Below, one piece after another: positions 16,483 to 23,535 of a DNA stretch of 32,890 nucleotides (position 1 is the first letter of the stretch; every line of letters starts with the position of its first letter). The stretch lies in NCBI RefSeq assembly GCF_014645495.1, contig NZ_BMLV01000004.1, positions 278,421-311,310 on the forward strand. Reading direction: 5' to 3'. The stretch is from Cloacibacterium rupense. Its GTDB lineage: Bacteria; Bacteroidota; Bacteroidia; Flavobacteriales; Weeksellaceae. The notes beneath the pieces are model-generated. The model had not been told where the DNA came from and ran no database searches. It saw nothing but the letters and a program-made list of their open reading frames with translations. Position numbers and translations under genes: made by a program.

Positions 16483-17046
16483 TTATTTAAGTTCTTCTCC
16501 AATTTTTATTAATTTCACCTTGTTATCCCATTCATCTAATTCAATTTCTAATTTACGTGACAAATATTTATATAAAGTGTTCATCAACGCTCCATGTTGA
16601 TAATCATAATCTTCATTTTCTGCATCAAATTTTCCAAAAATCTCACTTATGTTATTTTTGTTTACATCATTGAAAAAGTTTAATTTATACTCTAACAAAA
16701 TTATTTCGACAACTTTACCATTATTTATTCCATATCCAATTCCTGATTTGCTAAAAAGTCTTCCTCCATTTTCTTTAACAGATTTTATTCTGTCAGTGAG
16801 TTCATATTCTTTTTCTAAGTTATTTAATACATAGTAAGTTTTTCCATCTTTTAGGTAAGAATGAGAAATATTTTCAGGTAGCTTTTCTAATCTTGTATCT
16901 TCTATTAATTCATTAGGGATTAAGTCGATATAATCATATAATTTGATTCCCTCAAATGAAAAATTTTTATAAGTATAATCTTCGTTGCAAAGTATTCTTG
17001 GATTTTCAAAAAATTCGTAAATATTTAATTCTTGCAAGTTGTTCAT
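16483..17046 (-). CDS. Hypothetical cassette protein
   Basis: An acidic soluble protein of 187 residues, starting MNNLQELNIYEFFENPRI. It has a strand-rich middle (GRLFSKSGIGYGINNGKVVEIILLEYKL) and a helical C-terminus. I do not recognise it. It is alone in its cassette, with the ATG about 45 bases inside the upstream core. The pattern of a short acidic alpha/beta protein is common among cassette and immunity-type proteins, but nothing more can be said. Confidence 0.75.
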   Translation of the reverse strand: MNNLQELNIYEFFENPRILCNEDYTYKNFSFEGIKLYDYIDLIPNELIEDTRLEKLPENISHSYLKDGKTYYVLNNLEKEYELTDRIKSVKENGGRLFSKSGIGYGINNGKVVEIILLEYKLNFFNDVNKNNISEIFGKFDAENEDYDYQHGALMNTLYKYLSRKLEIELDEWDNKVKLIKIGEELK

Positions 17047-17091
17047 TTTGTATATTAATTGTTGAATTCGTCTGTTTTGGATAAAATTACC

Positions 17092-17234
17092 GCTAACGTA
17101 CGGCTCGGCTTGGATGTCGTTTTAGAAAGAGTTTACTCTTGAATAAAATGCATCCAAGGCGACTGTTGGGAAAAGGTCGTGCGTATGCAACGATGTTTTC
17201 ACAACAGGCAGGCGTAGCCGAGCCGTACGTTGGG
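17092..17234 (-). other. attC-like site of an ORF-less cassette
   Basis: GCTAAC (17092-17097) with GTACGGCTCGGCT faces AGCCGAGCCGTAC and GTTGGG (17229-17234). The outer stem is unusually long and nearly perfect. With the next site at 17261 it bounds a cassette (about 17097-17266) with no room for a gene. Confidence 0.75.
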
Positions 17235-17260
17235 AAAAAGAGTCCCGGAGGGCGATTTTT
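17235..17260. other. Hairpin spacer of the ORF-less cassette
   Basis: TTGGGAAAAA and TTTTTCCCAA flank a short centre containing GTCCCGGAGGGC. The two cores and the A/T runs form a hairpin that could act as a terminator. This 26-base spacer is all the cassette holds besides its site. Confidence 0.55.
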
Positions 17261-17390
17261 CCCAACGGTTTGCAGCTTGGCGAAGTGGCGGAATTCGAAG
17301 TGCAAACGTTCAGTTTTGCACAAAAGTTCAATCGAAGAAATAAACTTGAATTTAGCACTAAACCCGCCATTTTGCCAAACTGCTGTTAGC
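17261..17390 (-). other. attC-like recombination site
   Basis: CCCAAC (17261-17266) faces GTTAGC (17385-17390). The arms GCAGCTTGGC...TGGCGG and CCGCCA...GCCAAACTGC are the same as in the site at 19127-19256, with GGTTT extra on the left arm. Confidence 0.85.
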
Positions 17391-17397
17391 TGTAGCT

Positions 17398-17958
17398 TTA
17401 TATTTTTCGCACATTTCTGATTATTCCATCATAAATGTATTTATCAATTTTCTCATCTTCTAATTTTGGATTGTTTTTCCTCCATATACCAAATAATTTT
17501 TCATAATCATATGTAGCTTTAAAGTCTTCAAATAGTATTTCTTTGAAAGTTACAAAATCTATGTAATTTAATTTCCAATGTTTAATGAAGTTCCCTTCAT
17601 TAATTTCCAACAATTCAAAGATTGCATCTTCATTGTTTTCATCGTCAAATTCACCTCGATAATCATCAATTCTTATCAATCCAGAAAACCATTGATACTT
17701 GTTATTTGGAAAATTTGAATTCTTAAAATCATCAGAATCAAATTCTTTTGCAGTTGAAAACCAATCAATCTCGTTGATTAATAACTCGTTATTCTTTATT
17801 TCAAAAGTAGCAACATAACCTCTCCATAAAGCAGTCATAAAACCTTCAAAATCAGGTTTTTTTTCGGGAAATTCTCTAAAATAAAATTCGAGAATCTCTT
17901 CATTGAGATAATACTCGATATCACAATAAATTAATTTATCTTGAATTTGTCTTGTCAT
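17398..17958 (-). CDS. Hypothetical cassette protein
   Basis: A highly acidic soluble protein of 186 residues (DDENNEDAIFELLEINEG in the middle), starting MTRQIQDKLIYCDIEYYL. Aromatic-rich strands alternate with acidic turns, for example YQWFSGLIRIDDYRGEF. I do not recognise the family. Such composition is typical of small immunity-like or inhibitor proteins, but this is inference. It is alone in its cassette; the stop is eight bases from the core GTTAGC. Confidence 0.75.
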   Translation of the reverse strand: MTRQIQDKLIYCDIEYYLNEEILEFYFREFPEKKPDFEGFMTALWRGYVATFEIKNNELLINEIDWFSTAKEFDSDDFKNSNFPNNKYQWFSGLIRIDDYRGEFDDENNEDAIFELLEINEGNFIKHWKLNYIDFVTFKEILFEDFKATYDYEKLFGIWRKNNPKLEDEKIDKYIYDGIIRNVRKI

Positions 17959-17984
17959 TTACGGTCTGTTGGTCCAAAGTTACA

Positions 17985-18115
17985 GCTAACGTTTCGGGGC
18001 TTTGCGATGGTGGGGCAATCGAAGCACAAATCTTCAATTTTGCACAAAAGTTGAACCGAAGAACTGCCCTTGAACTTTGCAGTTTCCCCCCCACTATCGC
18101 AAAACCCTTGTTATC
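17985..18115 (-). other. attC-like recombination site
   Basis: GCTAAC (17985-17990) faces GTTATC (18110-18115). The inner arm TTTGCGAT pairs perfectly with ATCGCAAA, then GGTGGGG with CCCCCAC. GTTTC is extra on the left arm. Confidence 0.85.
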
Positions 18116-18126
18116 TGCAGTTCTTT

Positions 18127-19092
18127 TTAAAAGTCTATTCCATAATATCCTTTTATAATAGTCGCTAGTAAATTTGCACTTACTGCAGTTGAAATTTTTC
18201 CAATTCCCTGCATTGATTTGTCTAAGATTCTTAAAACCCAATTTCTTGATTTTTCTCCTAAATTATTATTTTCATCTAAATCTTCTTCTTGAACGATTTC
18301 TGCTAATTCAATAACATCTTGTTCTTCAATTCCTTGCTTTCTTAATTCATTTTTCAGAGACTCAATATCGTTCTTGACAATTTTTGGAGAATTTGAAATA
18401 TTGTTATTGTCTCCAGTATTTAAAACATTTCCGTCTCCTGAATTGTTAATAGTTGTATTCATTATATTATTAATTATTTGATTGTTCTCCACAGAATTTT
18501 TTCTAAAACTTTCAATTTCAATATTAAATCCGAACTTATCTCCGGTTTCCATAACAAAATCTAATAGTTTTGTTCTGATATTGCTTTGGATTTCTAAAAA
18601 AATATGGGCATTTGCAACTGTCATAGCGCTTTGGACAAATATTCTGGATGAACTTTTAGTGATTTTTTCAATAATTGGCTGAATTGATGGCAACATTTCC
18701 ATTGGCAATTGTCGATAAAACTCACTATGTTTTTTTTCTTCCATCATCTCATTTGCCATTTTCTCAACTACTTGAATTCCATTCATTACACACATTTTTT
18801 GTAAAGCCGTTTTATAAGGCTCTTCTAGCATTGAGATAGGAACTTCAACATCTTGTTCAATCATATAACCGCGAACGTGAGCGATTAATCTTTGCATAGT
18901 TTTTCGATAATCGGGAAGTTCATCTCTTGCCTCATATCCTTTGATTTCTTTAGATGTGAAGTCAGTTAATTCCTGATTTTTTATTAGTCTACCAAAATAG
19001 TTTAGTTTCATTAATGGACCGAGTAATGAAGTATCTGCATCCATTAAATCGTTAATAACTTCTTGTAAAATAAAATTTTTTTCGTTCTCCAT
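18127..19092 (-). CDS. AbiTii-like abortive-infection family protein
   Basis: The product has 321 residues. The N-terminal 80 or so follow the AbiTii pattern: EVINDLMDADTSLLGPLMKL, then a stretch ending in ELTDFTSKEIKGYE and a DELPDYRK motif (the family has WxxxELnGY...lPdYR). A helical middle follows, then a Asn/Gly-rich linker with TTINNSGDGNVLNTGDNNNI (about 218-240), and a C-terminus ending in a hydrophobic stretch (AVSANLLATIIKGYYG) that may contact membrane. AbiTii domains are linked with phage defence; the mechanism is not known to me. It is alone in its cassette. Confidence 0.72.
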   Translation of the reverse strand: MENEKNFILQEVINDLMDADTSLLGPLMKLNYFGRLIKNQELTDFTSKEIKGYEARDELPDYRKTMQRLIAHVRGYMIEQDVEVPISMLEEPYKTALQKMCVMNGIQVVEKMANEMMEEKKHSEFYRQLPMEMLPSIQPIIEKITKSSSRIFVQSAMTVANAHIFLEIQSNIRTKLLDFVMETGDKFGFNIEIESFRKNSVENNQIINNIMNTTINNSGDGNVLNTGDNNNISNSPKIVKNDIESLKNELRKQGIEEQDVIELAEIVQEEDLDENNNLGEKSRNWVLRILDKSMQGIGKISTAVSANLLATIIKGYYGIDF

Positions 19093-19126
19093 TTTTTCAA
19101 TTTATGCGATTCCTTGTAGAATTGCA

Positions 19127-19256
19127 GGTAACGTTTTGCAGCTTGGCGAAGTGGCGGATTTAGAAGCACTTACTTTCAATTTTGAACTAATGTTTATTTG
19201 AAAACCAAATGTTCAAATTAGCACTGAACCCGCCATTTTGCCAAACTGCTGTTAGC
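19127..19256 (-). other. attC-like recombination site, the clearest example
   Basis: GGTAAC (19127-19132) pairs with GTTAGC (19251-19256); GCAG (19138-19141) with CTGC (19246-19249); TTGGC (19143-19147) with GCCAA (19240-19244); TGGCGG (19152-19157) with CCGCCA (19230-19235). GTTTT (19133-19137) is bulged on one strand against a single T, and GAAG faces TTTT as an internal loop. Confidence 0.88.
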
Positions 19257-19860
19257 TGCTGTATTTTTTTATTATTCTTTTCCAAATCTCACCATTTTTA
19301 TTAATTGTCAACTTATCAACCCAAGGAGTTCTGAAATGAGATTCTAAATTAATTTGGTCTTCTTCATCCGCAAAACATCTCAATACATATTGAGTTAATA
19401 AACATTTATTGTAACCATTATAAAAGTAAAATTCGTTTTCTGTCCCATTAGAATCTATAACTCCATATAAAAAATTCAAACGTTGTTTATATGAATTTGA
19501 ATTCTTATCCCATCTTTCAAAGTCGTCAAAAATATCTTTACTTATTTGAAAATTATCTCTTCCGAGAAATTCGCTTTTTTTTGTAATAAAATTATCAATA
19601 AGGTCAACCAAATTTTTTGAAAAAATTGTAATGCCTTTATTATCATCCCATTTTTCTAATTGAATGTCATTAGATAGATTATTTTCATTCAAAACAATTT
19701 TGCACATTTTTATTAACCTTTCAGATTTACGAATCTTTTCATTATCTACTTTCCAATCAAAGTCTAAAAAGCTAATTCTTTTAAATATTCCATCATTAGA
19801 TGAAAATCCACCAGAATAATTATCAATATGTCCTAAAAGATAAAATAAAGAAGTTGTCAT
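19252..19860 (-). CDS. Hypothetical cassette protein
   Basis: The product has 202 residues. The frame is open to 19932, but those codons lie in the attC-like site at 19888-20017, so I take the ATG at 19860 (MTTSLFYLLGHIDNYSGG). The protein is soluble, rich in Asn, Lys and Asp, with a C-terminal FRTPWVDKLTINKNGEIWKR. I do not recognise it. The TAA stop overlaps the GTTAGC core of the site at 19127-19256. Confidence 0.75.
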   Translation of the reverse strand: MTTSLFYLLGHIDNYSGGFSSNDGIFKRISFLDFDWKVDNEKIRKSERLIKMCKIVLNENNLSNDIQLEKWDDNKGITIFSKNLVDLIDNFITKKSEFLGRDNFQISKDIFDDFERWDKNSNSYKQRLNFLYGVIDSNGTENEFYFYNGYNKCLLTQYVLRCFADEEDQINLESHFRTPWVDKLTINKNGEIWKRIIKKYSS

Positions 19861-19887
19861 TTTATTGCGTTTCGTTTTAATATAGCA

Positions 19888-20017
19888 GCTAACGTTCTCG
19901 GGCTTTGCGTTCGGGCGGGTTTCGGAGCACAAAGTATCAATTTATTACTAAAGTTTATTAGAAGCACAATGCTCCAAGTTTGCACGTCAGCCCGCCTGAC
20001 GCAAAACCCGTGTTATA
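19888..20017 (-). other. attC-like recombination site
   Basis: GCTAAC (19888-19893) faces GTTATA (20012-20017). GGGC and TTTGCG pair with CGCAAA and CCC, and GGGCGGG pairs with CCCGCC. GTTCTC is extra on the left arm. The central loop carries GGAGCACAA and its inverse. Confidence 0.85.
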
Positions 20018-20037
20018 GCCAGTTTTTCTTTCACTGT

Positions 20038-20595
20038 CTATGTAATTAGTTTTCCATTAAAGTCAAATTTATATTTTCTATTTCCCCAGTCAGTCGCCAA
20101 AATATAATTGTCTGTGACAGCAAAACTGTCTTTGCCGTCCAATGTTGTAAAGATGTCTGCACCGCTTTGTTGCCAAAGTATTTTCCCATTCTTGTCAAGC
20201 CTTGTAATTTCAAGTTCTCCGTGAATTATGTAGCTGTCTTTGTATTTATTAATTTCAAAACAAGTCACTTGGTCAGCTTGTGTTCGCCACAACAAAGTCA
20301 AGTCGGGAATTGATAAACAAAAAATGGTATTCGAACAGCAAACTAAAAGTCGGTCATTTTCAATTATTGTCGAAGTGTCGTGAATTGCTGTCCCGCCACC
20401 AATAGAGCCGATAACCGCACTTTTTACTAACGTGTCGCCCTGAAAGATTTTTATTCCATAAACCGATGGGAATTGATAGTCAGATTTGTCGAAGTAAACA
20501 AAGTCATAAACATTAACATTGTCAGCCGAACCTTCTGTAAAAGTCTGGTCGTCATAAATGTCAATTCGATATTTGTCTGTCGTAAAGTGTGTCAT
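20038..20595 (-). CDS. Beta-propeller-like (PQQ/WD-type repeat) protein
   Basis: The product has 185 residues. Repeated four-strand units can be seen: a unit with DRLLVCCSNTIFCLSIPDLTLLW, split here as DRLLVCCSNTIF then CLSIPDLTLLW, then EITRLDKNGKILWQQ, and TDNYILATDWGN followed by YKFDFNGKLI. These resemble PQQ-like repeats, but three or so blades are too few for a closed propeller, so it may oligomerise. It has no signal peptide. It is the cassette closest to the recombinase, i.e. the expected latest insertion if insertion occurs at that end. Its core on the right is GGCTATAAC at 20603-20611. Confidence 0.72.
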   Translation of the reverse strand: MTHFTTDKYRIDIYDDQTFTEGSADNVNVYDFVYFDKSDYQFPSVYGIKIFQGDTLVKSAVIGSIGGGTAIHDTSTIIENDRLLVCCSNTIFCLSIPDLTLLWRTQADQVTCFEINKYKDSYIIHGELEITRLDKNGKILWQQSGADIFTTLDGKDSFAVTDNYILATDWGNRKYKFDFNGKLIT

Positions 20596-20712
20596 TAAAA
20601 TTGGCTATAACTTGTTTATATGAGTGAAAAAAACACACAAAGCCATCATAATTTGGACGGATATGTGTGATGAGTGTCACTCTTATTTAATATTCAAATA
20701 TAAAAAAAATAA
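20596..20712. other. Candidate attI-like region
   Basis: This 117-base stretch lies between the first cassette and the 3' end of the recombinase relic. It contains the simple core GGCTATAAC (20603-20611; GTTATAGCC on the minus strand), which is the same core as at 20012-20020 at the other end of the first cassette. There is no attC-like hairpin. A perfect short palindrome GAGTGTCACTC lies near 20675. That it is the primary insertion site is inference from position. Confidence 0.5.
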
Positions 20713-21253
20713 TTACAAATCATCAAAAGGGCTCTTGATTTGTTGCAAATTTTTTGTGCTTACATGGGTATATATTTCAGTAGTCTTGCTGCTATTGTGT
20801 CCTAATAATTCTTGTATGTATCGCAAATCTGTTCCGTTTTCTAATAAATGGGTGGCATAGCTATGCCTCAACCAATGCAGTGTTACTGGTTTTTGAATTT
20901 CTGCCTTTTGTAATGCTTGTTTTAAAACACTTTGTAAACTGTATTCAGAATATTTTTCACCTTTAGTTTGTCCTTCAAATAGCCATATTTGGGGCTTATA
21001 CATTTTGTAATAGTTTCTTAATAATTCTAGCATTTTGCGATAAAGTGGGGTAATTCTATCTTTATTTCCTTTAGATTGTCTTATGATGACTATATTTCTG
21101 TTAGAATCGATGTCTTTGGGTTTTAAATTGAGCAATTCACTTCTTCTAAGTCCACAACTGTAGATTAATGAAAGCATGGTCTTGCGTTTTTTCGAAATAA
21201 ACTGCAATTCTTGGTTTACCTTTGTGTACTATTGCTTTACACGAATAATTCAT
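20713..21253 (-). pseudogene. Tyrosine recombinase (Bacteroidota Xer-like), internally deleted
   Basis: The catalytic domain is complete. Counting from the TTG at 21207 it has Arg22 (SCGLRRSEL), Lys46 (RQSKGNKDR), His111 and Arg114 (HWLRHSYATHLL), His137 (ELLGHNS) and Tyr146 (TTEIYTHVS), and the KSPFDDL tail that I recall in this Bacteroidota group. Upstream, an ATG at 21253 opens MNYSCKAIVHKGKPRIAVYF, the N-terminus of full-length relatives. It is in another frame, and the 150-200 residues in between (the core-binding domain) are missing. The IntI-specific insertion before HxxR is absent. Its 3' end faces the cassettes, as in the inverted integrons described for Treponema. It is probably inactive. 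Confidence 0.8.
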
Positions 21254-21678
21254 CTATTTGGTTTTGATTTCAAATTTAAGAATTGATTTTTATTTTCCAA
21301 TTGCCCCTAGTACTTCATCACCCAACACCCATCGCCCCATCTCAAAGGCTAATTAGAGTCACATCAAAAGAAGGGTTGTAGTATAGTTGTAGTATAGTTC
21401 TAGTATACCAAAGCCTAGTCAAATCAAAGTCAAAGCCCAATCACCTTAAGGTCAAAGCCAAGAAAAATGGGATGAATAAAAATGGAAAAGAATTGTATAA
21501 TTTTCACTAACTTTATATACCCTGAAAATCAAGTATGTAGATCAATAATGTTTTACTTATGGCAAGTAAAAGCATTGTGAATCAATAATACAATAGTAGA
21601 TAATATTAATTACAAAATTGATATTTACCAATTATTTTTATTGTTATAGTTAAATATTTTAGATTTTTAATCTTTTGG
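21254..21678. other. Intergenic region between recombinase relic and arg cluster
   Basis: No gene is seen in these 425 bases. It holds three 11-bp direct repeats (21376-21408), several TCAAAG/GTCAAAGCC words at 21418-21460, a CCTTAAGG palindrome near 21443, and a very AT-rich run from 21600 leading to the promoter of the GNAT gene. Confidence 0.6.
21376..21408. repeat. Three tandem 11-bp repeats near the recombinase
   Basis: TTGTAGTATAG occurs twice without a gap (21376-21386, 21387-21397), followed by the variant TTCTAGTATAC (21398-21408). The period is about one helix turn, so all three would present on the same face of DNA, as for arm-type or operator sites. The function is inference. Confidence 0.7.
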
Positions 21679-21700
21679 TTTGATATTTGTTATATCTTTG
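21675..21700 (+). promoter_or_regulatory. Likely promoter of the arginine cluster
   Basis: TATCTTTG (21693-21700) fits the Bacteroidota -7 consensus TAnnTTTG. A TTG at 21675-21677 could be the -33 element, although a spacing of 15 bases is shorter than usual. It lies 25 bases before the GNAT start. Confidence 0.6.
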
Positions 21701-21724
21701 CAACTTTAAATTCATCAACAAGAA

Positions 21725-22273
21725 ATGAAATTTGTTACAGAAGTTACTAGCGATAAACATTTTAGCTATGCAGAAGAAATAGTAGAAGAAATGGAATCTT
21801 CTGCCAAAGTGAGAGGTACAGGTATTGCAAAAAGAACTCCAGAATACATTAGAGAGAAAATGAACTCAGGGAGCGCCATCATTGCCCTCACCGAAGATGG
21901 TGACTGGGCTGGGTTCTGCTACATAGAAACTTGGTCAGACGGCGCTTATGCATCTAATTCTGGACTCATTGTCTCCCCAAAATATAGAAACATGGGGCTC
22001 GCAAGTATGATAAAAGAGGCTATATTCAACCTCACCAGAACCAAATATGCTAATGCCAAATTGTTTGGGATTACCACGGGGTTAGCCGTTATGAAAATCA
22101 ATTCTAGGCTAGGGTATTACCCCGTAACCTTTGCAGAATTAACCCAAGATGATGAGTTCTGGAGCAGTTGCCAAAGTTGTGTCAACTATCCTATTCTGCA
22201 GAGTAAGGGCAGAAAAAACTGCCTTTGTACAGCCATGTTGTACATTCCACCAAAAAAAGAAAACAATAAATAA
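21725..22273 (+). CDS. GNAT acetyltransferase, likely N-acetylglutamate synthase role
   Basis: The product has 182 residues. The acetyl-CoA loop is VSPKYRNMGLAS (R88-N-M-G91-L-A93) after a beta4 strand SGLIV, normal for a GNAT fold. The N-terminal part and GTGIAKRTPEYI match the GNAT protein that opens arginine operons in many Bacteroidota and is thought to make N-acetylglutamate in the absence of ArgA or ArgJ. A C-terminal cysteine group, C149, C152, C166 and C168, could bind metal. It leads the arg cluster, 65 bases before argG. Confidence 0.8.
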   Translation: MKFVTEVTSDKHFSYAEEIVEEMESSAKVRGTGIAKRTPEYIREKMNSGSAIIALTEDGDWAGFCYIETWSDGAYASNSGLIVSPKYRNMGLASMIKEAIFNLTRTKYANAKLFGITTGLAVMKINSRLGYYPVTFAELTQDDEFWSSCQSCVNYPILQSKGRKNCLCTAMLYIPPKKENNK

Positions 22274-22338
22274 ACAAAAAATAGAATTGATATTCTCTTG
22301 TATCAAATCTTAAAATATCATTATAAAGTTAGAGAAAC

Positions 22339-23535
22339 ATGAAAAAAGTAGTTTTAGCATTCAGCGGAGGTTTAGATACTTCTTTTTGTGCAGTGTATTT
22401 ACAGCAAGATCTGGGTTATGAAGTTCATGCAGTTACCGTAAATACGGGTGGTTTTAATGCAGATGAAGTAGAGAAATTAAGGGAAAAAGCCATGCTTCTT
22501 GGTGCTAAAACCTTTACATGTTTAGAGGTGGTGAAAGAATATTATGATTCTTGCATACAATATCTGGTTTTTGGTAATGTATTGAAAAATAATACTTATC
22601 CACTATCTGTAAGTGCAGAACGTACCATTCAAGCAAAATCTTTAGCAGAATACGCTCTCGAAATTGGCGCTACAGCTATCGCTCACGGTAGTACAGGTGC
22701 AGGTAACGACCAAGTTCGTTTCGATGGAATTTTCAATATCGTGTGTCCTGAAATGGAAATCATCACCCCAATTCGTGATTTGAAACTTTCTCGCGAAGCT
22801 GAAATTCAATATTTAACAGAAAAAGGTTTTTCAGGAGATTACACCAAGTCAGTGTATTCTATCAATCAAGGACTTTGGGGAACTTCTGTAGGTGGCAAAG
22901 AAACGCTCACTTCTCATAGCAATTTGCCAGAAGAAGCCTATCCTTCTCAATTAAAGAAGCAAAATCCTGAAAAATTGACTTTAGAATTTGAAAAAGGTCA
23001 TTTAATTAAAATCAATGACCAATCTTTTTCACATCCTTCAGAAGCTATTGTGAAATTGAATGAAATTGCCTCAGAATTTGCCATTGGTAGAGATACTCAC
23101 GTGGGTGATACCATTATTGGGATTAAAGGTAGAGTAGGATTCGAAGCAGCGGGTGCTATCTTAACGTTGAAAGCACATCATTTGCTAGAAAAACACGTAC
23201 TTTCTAAATATCAATTGATGATTAAATCTCAAATGGCAGATTGGTACGGATCTTGGCTTCACGAAGCTCTTTTCTTAGACCCTGTCATGAGAGACATTGA
23301 AAAATTAATGGAAAATTCTCAAAAAACGGTAACTGGAAAAGTATTTATTACGCTTTTTCCTTATCGTTTTGAACTGAACGGAATTGAATCTAAATATGAT
23401 TTAATGACTTCTAAATTCGGAAGTTATGGTGAAATGAATAAATCTTGGAGCGGCGAAGACGTGAAAGGTTTCTCTAAAATTTACACCAATTATCTATCAA
23501 TTTATCATCAAGTAAATGCTGAAAACAATGATTAA
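22339..23535 (+). CDS. argG: Argininosuccinate synthase
   Basis: The product has 398 residues, normal length. It joins citrulline and aspartate using ATP. The PP-loop SGGLDTS is at residues 9-15. SAERTIQAKSLAEYA, AHGSTGAGNDQVRFD and SINQGLWGTSVGG are family signatures for nucleotide and substrate binding. The last 8 bases overlap argC (ATGATTAA), which indicates translational coupling. The cluster lacks any ArgR gene in view. Confidence 0.95.
   Translation: MKKVVLAFSGGLDTSFCAVYLQQDLGYEVHAVTVNTGGFNADEVEKLREKAMLLGAKTFTCLEVVKEYYDSCIQYLVFGNVLKNNTYPLSVSAERTIQAKSLAEYALEIGATAIAHGSTGAGNDQVRFDGIFNIVCPEMEIITPIRDLKLSREAEIQYLTEKGFSGDYTKSVYSINQGLWGTSVGGKETLTSHSNLPEEAYPSQLKKQNPEKLTLEFEKGHLIKINDQSFSHPSEAIVKLNEIASEFAIGRDTHVGDTIIGIKGRVGFEAAGAILTLKAHHLLEKHVLSKYQLMIKSQMADWYGSWLHEALFLDPVMRDIEKLMENSQKTVTGKVFITLFPYRFELNGIESKYDLMTSKFGSYGEMNKSWSGEDVKGFSKIYTNYLSIYHQVNAENND

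Noticed and set aside
17093..17420. Overlapping frames on both strands at 17093-17420
   Set aside because: They fall within two palindromic attC-like sites; open frames on both strands follow from the inverted repeats.
1725..20017. CRISPR array
   Set aside because: The repeated sites are about 130 bp, variable in sequence, palindromic and separated by genes, with no short unique spacers or cas genes.
20713..21207. Calling the recombinase an IntI integron integrase
   Set aside because: The catalytic domain goes from YYKMYKPQIWLFEGQ to the HxxR motif without the extra segment that defines IntI.
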